Source: Paenibacillus sp. YN15 (lineage in GTDB: Bacteria; Bacillota; Bacilli; Paenibacillales; NBRC-103111). From it: a stretch of DNA of 64,000 bases. The translations under genes and the position numbers were made by a program. The notes below the pieces were generated by a model. That model was not told the origin of the DNA. It did not search any database and saw only the letters and a program-made list of their open reading frames with translations. Positions 1 through 8,347 of this stretch are shown one piece after another (within the stretch, counting starts at the first letter, position 1; each line of letters begins with the position of its first letter). The DNA lies in NCBI RefSeq assembly GCF_003285005.1, contig NZ_QMFA01000029.1, forward strand, positions 25,280-89,279. Direction: 5' to 3'.

Positions 1-1
1 C

Positions 2-1546
2 TGCCTGGGCCTTCTGGCTATCTATCTGATCAATATGGTGCTGCACTTTATTGTTACGTATTGGGGGCACAAGCTGGGGATCAACATCGAAACGGATATG
101 CGCAAAAAGATGTTCGATCATCTGCAGAAGCTCTCCTTCCGCTACTTTGACAATACCAAAACAGGCAACCTGATGTCCCGCATCTCCAACGATCTGCTGG
201 AGATCGGCGAGATGGCCCACCACGGGCCAGAAGATATGTTTATTGCCGTGATGACACTGCTGGGCGCTTTTTTCCTGATGCTGGGGATCAACTGGAAGCT
301 GGCGCTGCTGACCTTCGTGGTGGTGCCTTTCCTGCTCAGCTTTACCTTGTACTTCAACCGGAAAATGATGGGCGCCTTCCGCAGCATGATGTCGGAGCTG
401 GCAGAGGTGAACGCGCGGGTGGAGGACAGCATCGGCGGCATCCGGGTGGTGCAGGCGTTTGCCAATGAAGCCTACGAAAAGAAGCTGTTCGCCGTCAACA
501 ACGGCCGCTTCCGCCAGACCAAGCTTTTATCCTATAAAATTATGGCCTGGAACACTTCCATCAGCTACATTCTGATGCGGGTAGTCACCGTATTCGTGCT
601 CCTGTGCGGAACCTGGTTTGTGCTGCAAAAGGAGATCAGCTACGGGGAGTTTCTGGCGTTTATCCTCCTGACCAACGTCTTCCTGGGGCCCATTCAGAAG
701 ATCAACACCATCATCGAAAGCTATCCCAAGGGGATTGCCGGCTTCAAGCGGTATATGGAAATTCTGGAGACGGAGCCTGACGTGGCGGACCGCCCGGGTG
801 CAAGGGAGGCAGGGGCGCTGCGCGGGAATATCCGCTTCGAGGGAGTCACCTTCGGGTACGATCAGGAGCGGCCGATATTGCAGAGGGTGGATCTGTCCAT
901 ACAGGCCGGGGAGACCGTTGCTTTTGTAGGGCCTTCAGGTGCAGGGAAAACCACCCTGTGCAGCCTGCTGCCCCGGTTCTACGAGGTGCAGGAGGGACGC
1001 ATTACTGTGGATGGAAAGGATATTCGCTCCTATACCCTGAACTCCCTGCGCAGGCAGATCGGCATTGTCCAGCAGGATGTGTTTCTTTTCTCCGGTACCA
1101 TCCGGGAGAATATCGCCTACGGGCGCCTGGGCGCTTCGGAGGCGGATATCCTGGAGGCGGCCCGCCGGGCCAAGCTGGGGGAGCTGATCGAGTCCCAGCC
1201 GGAGGGGCTCGACACCATCATCGGCGACCGGGGCGTGAAGCTCTCCGGCGGGCAAAAGCAGCGGCTGGCCATCGCCCGGATGTTCCTGAAGAATCCGCCG
1301 ATTCTCATCCTGGACGAGGCCACCTCCGCCTTGGATACGGAAACCGAAGCGGCCATCCAGCAGTCCCTTGCCGAGCTGTCCCAGGGGCGGACCACTCTGG
1401 TCATCGCCCACCGCCTGGCCACCATCCGGAACGCGGACCGGATTGTTGTCGTCACCGAGGACGGGATTGCTGAAGCCGGCACCCACGAGGAGCTGCTGGA
1501 GCAGGACGGCCTTTACAGCCGTCTGCATAACGCCCAGTTCCGTTAA
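2..1546 (+). CDS. ABC exporter, fused membrane and ATPase domains (5' end cut by window)
   Basis: This is the C-terminal 514 codons of a half-size ABC exporter of the MsbA/BmrA type. The open frame runs through the window edge at base 2, so the true start lies outside. Most of the six-helix membrane domain is present, including the coupling-helix segment 'EVNARVEDSIGGIRVVQAF'. The nucleotide-binding domain follows, with Walker A GPSGAGKTT near base 929, the signature LSGGQKQR near 1232, Walker B ILILDEATSALD near 1305 and the switch histidine in IAHR near 1405. Such proteins work as homo- or heterodimers that export lipids, peptides or drugs using ATP; the substrate cannot be read from the sequence. 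It ends just before a hairpin shared with a convergent gene. Confidence 0.93.
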   Translation, partial: CLGLLAIYLINMVLHFIVTYWGHKLGINIETDMRKKMFDHLQKLSFRYFDNTKTGNLMSRISNDLLEIGEMAHHGPEDMFIAVMTLLGAFFLMLGINWKLALLTFVVVPFLLSFTLYFNRKMMGAFRSMMSELAEVNARVEDSIGGIRVVQAFANEAYEKKLFAVNNGRFRQTKLLSYKIMAWNTSISYILMRVVTVFVLLCGTWFVLQKEISYGEFLAFILLTNVFLGPIQKINTIIESYPKGIAGFKRYMEILETEPDVADRPGAREAGALRGNIRFEGVTFGYDQERPILQRVDLSIQAGETVAFVGPSGAGKTTLCSLLPRFYEVQEGRITVDGKDIRSYTLNSLRRQIGIVQQDVFLFSGTIRENIAYGRLGASEADILEAARRAKLGELIESQPEGLDTIIGDRGVKLSGGQKQRLAIARMFLKNPPILILDEATSALDTETEAAIQQSLAELSQGRTTLVIAHRLATIRNADRIVVVTEDGIAEAGTHEELLEQDGLYSRLHNAQFR

Positions 1547-1568
1547 GCATACGGAAGCGGCGGAACAT

Positions 1569-1614
1569 AACAAACCGGGTGAGGGCATAGGCCCCTTCCC
1601 GGTTTGTTGGTTTT
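1569..1614. terminator. Rho-independent terminator between convergent genes
   Basis: An 11-bp perfect stem AACAAACCGGG/CCCGGTTTGTT (1569-1579 and 1598-1608) with a GC-rich loop is followed by a short T run on the plus strand. It lies between the ABC exporter and the convergent lipoprotein and could serve both. Confidence 0.8.
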
Positions 1615-3001
1615 ACCTCCAGTATTTCACTTCTCCGGCGCTGTATTCGGCCCAGGCAATAGCTGTGGGCGAAACCCAGCCCAGGAAATGTCCGATCCCT
1701 ACAAAACGCTGCTTGTCCCCGGTTAAATCCGTCACCCATATTTCCATAAAAAATCCGTCGTTGGAGCGGGTGATATAAACCAATCTGTTTTGGTCAGGTG
1801 AAAAAAAGGGGAAAATCTCCCGTTCTTTTTCCTCAAGCTTCCTTAAAAGCTCCTGATGCTGCTGCCCCACGTCCGGCACTTCCACAGCCGTCTGCGCAGC
1901 AAGATCAAACTCCCTGTAACCTCGATACTGCTTCTCCGGCAATTCAGTTCTGACCCTCACTCTGTTATCGTTCACCCATTCCAAAGGATAAATATTGATG
2001 TAGCCATCACTGTGGGAAATATAGGCCGCTTCCGGGAAGGTGTTCCGAACCTGTCCTTTCTCGTTAATGATGACTAAATCCGCCTCCGACAGAAAACGCT
2101 CGTCCTGAAGCATTAGCCCGATGAGCTTGCCGTTGGGAGAAGAAGACATGCCCACAATCGGCTTGGCGGAAGTATAAATCAGGCGGGCTTGTTCGGTCCG
2201 GGTGTTGATCCGGTAAACCTGCGAGTGGGACATGACGGCATAAATGGCATCTTCGTAAAGAATTTTGGGCAGGATTACGGCTTCATATCCATGCAGGCCC
2301 TTCAGGCTGAAGCGGTCTTCCGCAGCAGGCAAGGGCAATGTCCGGACAGCGCCGTCGGATAGACTGGCGATATACAGTCCTGCATCGTCATAAGCCAGCG
2401 TATAGGACAATCCCGTCTCCGCATGTTTGGCCATTTGCTGGAATGGTTTGGCGGAAGGCAAATAGCGATGCTGGAACGGCTCTAATTCTGTTACTACAGT
2501 GGCTGCAGCCAACCCGCTTTCCCGGTATTGGACAGCGCCTCCGGACAAGTGGGGCATCTCTTCATTTATCCGTCCATGCCCATCGGCAGGCGGATAGTCA
2601 GCCTGGAAATGAATGATTTCCCGCGGCAGCAAATCCGAAAAGGTCAAGGCAAACTCCTTGCCGGACTGCCACTCCAGGGTGTAGGATAAGCTCGCTCTTC
2701 CGGGATGATTGCTTGCCAGCTGCTTGGGCAGAGCTTGCTCCAGAAGGCTCCGGTTTAGCTCCAGGTTGGAGGAAAACCGGAATGTGACAGAATTCCGGTC
2801 CGTAACAGGGAACCGCTTCTCATCGGGATTCATCCGCAAATATTGAGGTTCACCGGGGGGAAGCTCAGTCGGACTTGGAGAAATGGCCGGGGTGGGGCTT
2901 GGAGCCGGAGGAACACTGCCCGCTTCCGGGGACGCGGCTTGAAAACAGCCGGACAAAACGGCTGCAAGAACGGAAAGGCAGAGCATCAAGCGAATGTTCA
3001 T
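1613..3001 (-). CDS. Putative lipoprotein with beta-propeller-like body, unknown function
   Basis: I do not recognise a named family. The protein has a hydrophobic signal with a lipobox (VLSGC), then a Pro/Ser-rich linker (PPAPSPTPAISPSPTELPPG). An Ig-like region follows, then blade-like segments ('LAYDDAGLYIASLSDGAV', 'SSSPNGKLIGLML', 'SPDQNRLVYITRSNDG') typical of TolB/WD40-like propellers. The start at MNIRLML is chosen because GGGAGTG sits 9 nt upstream; a TTG-initiated frame could add 8 residues. It is probably anchored on the outer face of the membrane. It stands alone on the minus strand, facing the exporter gene, and context gives no functional clue. Confidence 0.75.
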   Translation of the reverse strand: MNIRLMLCLSVLAAVLSGCFQAASPEAGSVPPAPSPTPAISPSPTELPPGEPQYLRMNPDEKRFPVTDRNSVTFRFSSNLELNRSLLEQALPKQLASNHPGRASLSYTLEWQSGKEFALTFSDLLPREIIHFQADYPPADGHGRINEEMPHLSGGAVQYRESGLAAATVVTELEPFQHRYLPSAKPFQQMAKHAETGLSYTLAYDDAGLYIASLSDGAVRTLPLPAAEDRFSLKGLHGYEAVILPKILYEDAIYAVMSHSQVYRINTRTEQARLIYTSAKPIVGMSSSPNGKLIGLMLQDERFLSEADLVIINEKGQVRNTFPEAAYISHSDGYINIYPLEWVNDNRVRVRTELPEKQYRGYREFDLAAQTAVEVPDVGQQHQELLRKLEEKEREIFPFFSPDQNRLVYITRSNDGFFMEIWVTDLTGDKQRFVGIGHFLGWVSPTAIAWAEYSAGEVKYWR

Positions 3002-3078
3002 ATAATCCGTCACTCCCATTTTCAATCATGTCTAATATAAAACTAGACGCAGGAAGCGGGTTGGAAGTTTCCCTGCAA

Positions 3079-3118
3079 CAAAAACAACCGCCAGGAAAAA
3101 CCCTGACGGTTGTTGTTA
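3079..3118 (-). terminator. Terminator of the ABC-2 permease operon
   Basis: On the minus strand ACAACCGTCAGG pairs with CCTGGCGGTTGT (one G-U pair) and is followed by TTTTGTT. It lies directly after the stop codon of the last permease gene. Confidence 0.8.
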
Positions 3119-3126
3119 TGCTGCGC

Positions 3127-4293
3127 TTAAGCCCTCAGCCGGTTTCGCTTGGCTACCACCATGGAGATGGCGAAGAAGGCCAGGGCGAAGCCTGCGGTGA
3201 TCAGCATGTTGTTGAAAACGGGAGACAGGCTGGACCAGGAGAAGTCCGTCAGGCTGCCGATTTTGCTGTTGGCCTGGACGTACCAGTAGGTCGGCGTGAA
3301 GCTGGCCAGGCGCAGCACCGGGCTGGCGAGAAACTCCTGGGGAACGAAGACGCCGCTGATAAAAGCGGGGCCCAATGACGCCACATTGGCGATGGCGCTG
3401 ATGGCATTGCGGCTTTTCACCAGATTGCCGATGAGGAAGCTGGCGCTGGCCAGGCAAAGGGTGAAGACCAGGGAATTGAGCAGCAGGTAGATCATATTTT
3501 GGGTCAGCGCATCCTTCGGATCGAAAATAAAGCAGGCTCCTGTCATTAAAATCCAGGCGGCGCCGGTAAACACCAGATTGGCCAGGAAAAATTGCAGGTT
3601 GATGCTCCCTGCCGGCAAAGGCGAGCAGAAATTCCGGCGGCTGAGGTCCCGGTTATTGAAGACGATCATGATGGCGGATACGCCCAGAATCAGCACCGAG
3701 GTCAGCGTATAGGCCAGAAAGTTAAAATAGTACACGGAGAAGCTTTGGGAGATATCCTTTTTGCCGCCGGAATTGGAGATGTTCACCTCGGTGTTTGCGG
3801 CCATATCCTTGGCCACCCGCAGGACGGTCTCCTCCTGGGAAATGCCGGGGCTGTTCTGGGAGTGCAAAGCAGCCAGGCGCCAGTATTGATTGACGGTCAG
3901 ATCCACATAGATGTTTTCCATGGAGCCCGGAACCACTGTTTTCTGCAGCTGGAGCCCGCCGCCCTGCAGGAAGGAGCCGGTAAAGCCTGCAGGAATGCGC
4001 AGAATGTACGTGACATCCCGGAAAAACAAGGCGTCCTGCAGCTTCTCTTTTTCGTCGGGAAGCTCCACCAGTTGGTTCGTCTTGGACAGCTCCTCTTTGA
4101 AACCCTCCACAAGGGGAGTGCTTTCCTCTGCCAGAAAAGCGATTTTGGCTTTGGTCTGGCTGAACCCTTGGGTTTGCTGATTCACATTGGAAACGGTGAT
4201 CAGTGTAGAAATCACCAGAAAAATGATCACATAAATAGAAATGGACGGCAGATTCTTCTTGATAATTTTCAGGCAAAGGTTAAAGACTGGCAT
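3127..4293 (-). CDS. ABC-2 type transporter permease (LnrN-like position)
   Basis: This is an integral membrane subunit of an ABC-2 exporter. It has one N-terminal membrane helix (near residues 14-34), a large extracytoplasmic domain, and a C-terminal block of five hydrophobic helices starting at 'YYFNFLAYTLTSVLILGVSA' (about residue 195). The ATG at 4293 is chosen over an upstream in-frame start because GGAGGCGGAAAT precedes it. With that start it overlaps the end of the upstream permease by 14 bp, which suggests translational coupling. It is the third gene of an ATPase-permease-permease operon. By architecture this matches B. subtilis LnrLMN, which exports linearmycin-type antibiotics; the substrate here is inferred only. 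Confidence 0.88.
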   Translation of the reverse strand: MPVFNLCLKIIKKNLPSISIYVIIFLVISTLITVSNVNQQTQGFSQTKAKIAFLAEESTPLVEGFKEELSKTNQLVELPDEKEKLQDALFFRDVTYILRIPAGFTGSFLQGGGLQLQKTVVPGSMENIYVDLTVNQYWRLAALHSQNSPGISQEETVLRVAKDMAANTEVNISNSGGKKDISQSFSVYYFNFLAYTLTSVLILGVSAIMIVFNNRDLSRRNFCSPLPAGSINLQFFLANLVFTGAAWILMTGACFIFDPKDALTQNMIYLLLNSLVFTLCLASASFLIGNLVKSRNAISAIANVASLGPAFISGVFVPQEFLASPVLRLASFTPTYWYVQANSKIGSLTDFSWSSLSPVFNNMLITAGFALAFFAISMVVAKRNRLRA

Positions 4294-5425
4294 ATTTCCG
4301 CCTCCTGATGATGGAATAGGTTCCCAGGCAGAAGATTGCTGCAAAGACGCCCATCAGGCCCAAATTCAACAGATATCGGTTCAGGGTATCGTAATAGTAC
4401 AGCGAATAGAAGGCGTCCGTCAGCAGATTGACGGGATTGAGATAAGCCAGAAGAGGCGCTTTTTGGGCGATGATATATTTCATATTGAGCATCATCATGC
4501 CGGACAGGAAGGAGCCTACCATGGTGACGCAGATCAGGATGGCGGTTTTGAGACCCTCGCCTTTTTTGACGGCGGCGCTGATCAGAGCGCCGAAGGACAG
4601 CCCCAGGATACAGCCGACGAAGGCTGTCAGCAGCACATAACCAACCCGCGGGCCAAAGTCCACATGGACAAAAAACGCCAGGTAAGCCAGCAGAATGAGA
4701 ATCTCCGCATACAGAATGACAAGCGCCGCGGAAAGCCCCGCCACAAACGCCTTGAGCTTATGAACCGGGGACATGTTGATCCGGGCCGCCCGGGCGGACA
4801 GATCCGCCTGGATATCCGTTACCTCCTGGAGGCCGAAGAAGCTGCCGTAAAAGCAAGTCATGGCAATCAGGCTGTAGAAATAGTTGAGGATATTATTGGG
4901 GGCGGCGCTGCCGGCGGCCACTTCCGTTACATACCCGCGGGAGAGGCCCAGGTTTTCGAGCAGCCCGTTTTGCAGGGCCTGCGGATTGGCGGCGAGAATT
5001 TGACCCACCGCAGACGCGGTTTGCCGGTACTGGTCGGCAAAAATTTTGATGATGCTTTGGTTCAGACCCGATTTTTTGACGGTTAAGGCAAGACTTTCCG
5101 CAACGCTGAAGTAGCCTTCAATTTCGTCCGATGCAAGAAGCTGCTCCGCCTCCTCCTGGGTGGATACCTCCCGGAGATTGAAAATCCGGCTGTCTCCGCT
5201 GGACACCATCGTCAATGTCTGCTGAAAGCCGGCATCCTGCTTGTATCCGGCATCGTTTACCACGGCGACGGCAACAGGCTTAAACGTCTCGGCGCTGTTC
5301 AAATTGGAAAAGGCCATGTTAAAGAAGGTGGACATGAGAAGCGGAAACACCAGTGTCCAAAACATCAGCTCCTTGTTGCGGAGCAGACATTTCATGCGCG
5401 TGAAAAACAGATGTGAGAACATCAA
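4280..5425 (-). CDS. ABC-2 type transporter permease (LnrM-like position)
   Basis: A 381-residue ABC-2 permease with the usual topology: a first helix 'LMFWTLVFPLLMSTFFNMAF', an extracytoplasmic loop of about 150 residues, then five helices from 'YFYSLIAMTCFYGSFFG' to the end. It is paralogous in plan to the next gene, with which it overlaps, and the two probably form a heterodimeric pore. It begins 9 bp after the ATPase gene and the three are clearly one transcript. A role in export or immunity against amphiphilic antimicrobials is inferred from the operon layout and the adjacent NarL-type two-component system, not from a specific motif. Confidence 0.88.
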   Translation of the reverse strand: MMFSHLFFTRMKCLLRNKELMFWTLVFPLLMSTFFNMAFSNLNSAETFKPVAVAVVNDAGYKQDAGFQQTLTMVSSGDSRIFNLREVSTQEEAEQLLASDEIEGYFSVAESLALTVKKSGLNQSIIKIFADQYRQTASAVGQILAANPQALQNGLLENLGLSRGYVTEVAAGSAAPNNILNYFYSLIAMTCFYGSFFGLQEVTDIQADLSARAARINMSPVHKLKAFVAGLSAALVILYAEILILLAYLAFFVHVDFGPRVGYVLLTAFVGCILGLSFGALISAAVKKGEGLKTAILICVTMVGSFLSGMMMLNMKYIIAQKAPLLAYLNPVNLLTDAFYSLYYYDTLNRYLLNLGLMGVFAAIFCLGTYSIIRRRKYASL

Positions 5426-5434
5426 TACCGCCTC

Positions 5435-6370
5435 CTAATCCCGCAATTCCTTGCCGGTGATCTCCAGGAACACATCATTCAAGGTGGGAAGCTCGGAGTA
5501 GATGCGTCCGAAGCTGATTTCCCTATTTTTCAGAAACTCCAGCACATTCTCCAGATTGTTGCGCCCTTTGCCGGATTTAATGGACAGGGTTCTGTCGGTG
5601 GCTTCAGCGGATTCGATGCCCGGCACTTTCCGCAGCGCAGCCAACGCCTCCGGCTGGACGGGGGCAAAGGTTTCCACAGTAATTTTTTCACCGGTGGCGA
5701 TCATGCCCTTCAGCTCCTCCTTGCTGCCCGCGGCAATCACCTTGCCCTTATCCATAATCACGATCCGGGAGCAAATTTGCTCCACTTCCTCCATGTAGTG
5801 GGAGGTATAGACAATGGTGGCCCCTTGCTCGTTCAAGCGCACAATGCCCTCCAGAATTTTATTCCGGCTTTGCGGGTCCACGGCTACGGTGGGTTCGTCA
5901 AGAATGATCAGCTTGGGCTTATGGGCAATGCCGCAGGCAATATTGAGACGCCGCAGGAGACCGCCGCTGAGCTTCTTGGGGTAATATTTGGTGAATTCCT
6001 CCAGCCCGACGAACTCGATGGCTTCCTGTACCAGCTTCTTGCGCTCTCCTTTGTCCCGGATATAAAGCCCGCAGAAATAATGGATGTTCTCATACACGGT
6101 CAGCTCGTCAAAAACGGCGACATTCTGCATAATAATGCCGATATCCCGCTTCAAATCATAGGAATCCGGCTTCATCGGTTTGCCGAATACCTCCACCTCG
6201 CCCTTGTCATAATCCAGAAGCGCCAGGATACAGTTGATAATGGTGGTTTTGCCGGAGCCGTTGGGGCCAAGCAGTCCGAAGATTTCCCCCTCCTGCACCT
6301 CCAGGGACAGATGATCCAATGCCAGCAGATCCTCGTACCGTTTCACCAGATTTTTCACTTTGATTACCAT
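5435..6370 (-). CDS. ABC transporter ATP-binding protein (LnrL-like)
   Basis: The ATPase subunit of a drug-efflux-type ABC transporter. It has Walker A GPNGSGKTT, a Q-loop region ('IGIIMQNVAVFDELTVYEN'), signature LSGGLLRRLNIA, Walker B LIILDEPTVAVDP and an H-loop in TSHYMEEVEQIC. The C-terminal extension after about residue 215 is like that of CcmA/DrrA-type ATPases. The start at ATG 6370 (MVIKVKNLVKRYED) follows a GGAGGCGGAGGT site; an in-frame ATG 90 bp upstream lacks one. It is first in the operon and divergent from the sensor-kinase gene across a 181-bp region that holds a palindrome at 6454-6467. Confidence 0.92.
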   Translation of the reverse strand: MVIKVKNLVKRYEDLLALDHLSLEVQEGEIFGLLGPNGSGKTTIINCILALLDYDKGEVEVFGKPMKPDSYDLKRDIGIIMQNVAVFDELTVYENIHYFCGLYIRDKGERKKLVQEAIEFVGLEEFTKYYPKKLSGGLLRRLNIACGIAHKPKLIILDEPTVAVDPQSRNKILEGIVRLNEQGATIVYTSHYMEEVEQICSRIVIMDKGKVIAAGSKEELKGMIATGEKITVETFAPVQPEALAALRKVPGIESAEATDRTLSIKSGKGRNNLENVLEFLKNREISFGRIYSELPTLNDVFLEITGKELRD

Positions 6371-6453
6371 ATGGACCTCCGCCTCCTCATCCTTTAATGC
6401 CATGTTAAGCCTTCCGGACCAGGGAGATAAGTGCGCGGTGTCAGAAGGCTGCG

Positions 6454-6467
6454 ATGACAAATGTCAT
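6454..6467. promoter_or_regulatory. Palindrome, candidate operator between ABC operon and sensor kinase
   Basis: ATGACAAATGTCAT is a 6+2+6 dyad with perfect arms, in the divergent intergenic region. On the plus strand an extended -10 (TG-A-TAGAAT, with TAGAAT at 6509-6514) lies 42 bp downstream. NarL-family regulators bind short inverted repeats, so this is the best candidate site for the response regulator encoded at 7703. Confidence 0.4.
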
Positions 6468-6551
6468 TTCCGGTGTGAACTTGTCCATCTGCAGCTCCGG
6501 GGCTGTGATAGAATAGAAGCTGCAAGGATTCCGCCTCTAAGGATGAATGCG

Positions 6552-7634
6552 ATGATGAATTTAACGGATAAAGTGATATTGTTTGCTTCCTGCCTGGTGG
6601 TTTATTTATTCGATCCTGCCTCCGGCATGGAAATTGCCCCGGTGCTGATCGCCGTGATTATCAGCAGCCTGATGTTCTATTACGACGGCAAACGCGCCAG
6701 TCTCCTGCTGGCCTCTCTGTTTATCGCCGCTTGTCTGCCCCTGCCGGGGTTGCTGTTCTTTCTGCCGCTGGTGGGTTATGACTTGTTTTTTCGCCCGTGG
6801 CAAAAGATCGGGTTTGCCGCGCTTGCTCCTGTTTTCCTCCACTGGGAACGGTCGGATGTGATGATGGTGATGCTGGTGCTGCTGCTGGGGTTTGCCGCAA
6901 TTCTGAAGCGGAGGACGGATGCCCAGCTGAAGCTGGTGGCTAAGTTTTATGAGCTTCGGGATTCCTCACGGGAAATGGCCCTTATCCTGAAACGGCAGAA
7001 CAAGGAGCTGATGGAGAAGCAGGATGACCGGATCAGCCTCGCCACCTTGAACGAGCGCAACCGTATTGCCCGGGAAATCCATGATAATGTGGGACATCTG
7101 CTGTCCAGCGCGCTTTTGCAGATGGGGGCTTTGCTTGCGGTGACCAAGGATGAAAAAGCCCGGCAGCCCCTGTTGACCCTAAAGGCCACCCTTTCCGAGG
7201 CTATGGACAGCATCCGGCAGAGTGTGCATAATTTGTACGATGAATCTGTAAACCTGCAGGCCCAGCTTCAGGAGCTGGCGGATAAATTCACCTTCTGCAC
7301 CCTGGAGTTTGACTATGAAATCCAGAGCAATCCGGACAAACGGCTGAAATATGCGCTGATCTCCATCGTCAAGGAGGGTTTGTCCAATATTGTCCGCCAC
7401 TCGGACGCCACTTGGGCCAGCGTCGCCTTGCGGGAGCATCCGGCCTTTTACCAGCTGGTGATCCGGGATAACGGACGGGTGAAGGAAGTCAATATGGAGA
7501 GCGGCATCGGATTGAAGAATATTGAAAGCCGTGTGGAAGCCTTTCATGGGATCATGCGCATCCTTTCAAAGGACGGTTTTGCGCTGTTTATTTCTATTCC
7601 TAAGGACTTTCCGTCAGGAAAGTCGGCATCGTAA
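6552..7634 (+). CDS. Sensor histidine kinase, NarL/DesK/LiaS subfamily
   Basis: A membrane sensor kinase that would phosphorylate the neighbouring NarL-type regulator. The N-terminal ~120 residues form four or five short hydrophobic helices with no large extracellular domain (intramembrane-sensing style). A coiled coil leads into a HisKA_3 dimerisation motif 'ERNRIAREIHDNVGH' with the phospho-accepting His at about residue 177. A small HATPase domain follows ('VRHSDATWA', 'IRDNG', 'SGIGLKNIESRVEAFHG'). The ATG at 6552 has AAGGAT 7 nt upstream; an in-frame ATG at 6543 overlaps that site. It is divergent from the ABC operon it probably controls. Its last 12 codons lie inside a 42-bp tandem repeat. 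Confidence 0.9.
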   Translation: MMNLTDKVILFASCLVVYLFDPASGMEIAPVLIAVIISSLMFYYDGKRASLLLASLFIAACLPLPGLLFFLPLVGYDLFFRPWQKIGFAALAPVFLHWERSDVMMVMLVLLLGFAAILKRRTDAQLKLVAKFYELRDSSREMALILKRQNKELMEKQDDRISLATLNERNRIAREIHDNVGHLLSSALLQMGALLAVTKDEKARQPLLTLKATLSEAMDSIRQSVHNLYDESVNLQAQLQELADKFTFCTLEFDYEIQSNPDKRLKYALISIVKEGLSNIVRHSDATWASVALREHPAFYQLVIRDNGRVKEVNMESGIGLKNIESRVEAFHGIMRILSKDGFALFISIPKDFPSGKSAS

Positions 7635-7684
7635 GGATAGGCTAAGGACTTTCCCACAGGAAAGTCGGCATCGTAAGGATAGGC
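7601..7684. repeat. 42-bp tandem repeat (2 copies), each carrying a hairpin, at the kinase-regulator junction
   Basis: Two adjacent copies, 7601-7642 and 7643-7684, differ at only two or three bases. A third partial start (taagga) runs into the ribosome site of the next gene. Each copy contains an 8-bp perfect inverted repeat GACTTTCC-N4-GGAAAGTC. Copy one encodes the C-terminus and stop of the kinase; copy two is intercistronic. Confidence 0.85.
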
Positions 7685-7702
7685 TAAGGAGGAGGCTGCG
7701 GA

Positions 7703-8323
7703 ATGAGGGTTGTGGTTGTGGATGACGACAGGCTGGTAACGGCTTCGCTCAAAACGATTTTGGAGGCGGAGGAGGATATTGCGGTTGCAGGCGTCGGCAA
7801 TAGCGGACGGGAGGCGGTGGAGCTGTCCCGGGGGCTGCGGCCGGATATTCTGCTGATGGATATCCGCATGGAGGGGATGACGGGCATTGAAGCGGCGGAG
7901 CTGCTGCTGGCCGAGGAGCCCTCCCGGAAAATCCTGTTTTTGACCACCTTTTCCGATGATGAATATATTGTCAAGGCTCTCCGGATCGGGGCCAAGGGAT
8001 ACATACTGAAGCAGGATTTTGAGAGCATTGTGCCTTCTCTGCGCACGGTGTACGGAGGACAACGGGTATTCGGGGATGAAATCATCACCCGTATTCCGGC
8101 TCTGCTGAACAAGGGCGTCAAGGCGGACTTGGCCCGGTTAGGGTTAAACGAGAAGGAATGGGAGATTATCGTCCAGGTAGCCGATGGGCTGTCCAACAAG
8201 GAGATCGCCAAGAAGCTGTTCTTAAGCGAGGGCACAGTCCGCAATTACATCAGCATTATTCTGGAAAAGCTGGAGCTGCGGGACCGGACCCAGCTGGCCA
8301 TTTTTTATTTCCGGAATGGTTGA
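7703..8323 (+). CDS. NarL/LuxR-family response regulator
   Basis: A response regulator with an N-terminal receiver (acidic pair VVDDD at 6-9, phospho-acceptor Asp53 in LLMDIRM, Lys near 105 in GYILK). A LuxR-type helix-turn-helix follows ('VADGLSNKEIAKKLFLSEGTVRNYISIILEKL', about residues 155-187). It is the cognate partner of the kinase directly upstream and probably activates the divergent ABC exporter operon. GGAGGAGG precedes the ATG at suitable distance. The intercistronic gap carries a 42-bp hairpin repeat that may tune the kinase:regulator expression ratio. The pairing follows from gene order; the target operon is inferred. Confidence 0.93.
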   Translation: MRVVVVDDDRLVTASLKTILEAEEDIAVAGVGNSGREAVELSRGLRPDILLMDIRMEGMTGIEAAELLLAEEPSRKILFLTTFSDDEYIVKALRIGAKGYILKQDFESIVPSLRTVYGGQRVFGDEIITRIPALLNKGVKADLARLGLNEKEWEIIVQVADGLSNKEIAKKLFLSEGTVRNYISIILEKLELRDRTQLAIFYFRNG

Positions 8324-8347
8324 GTTGGCGGGGAGAGAAGGGAGCCT

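Noticed and set aside
7522..7725. Small frame 'RTFPQESRHRKDRL' repeated twice
   Set aside because: It is simply the 42-bp tandem repeat read in another frame.
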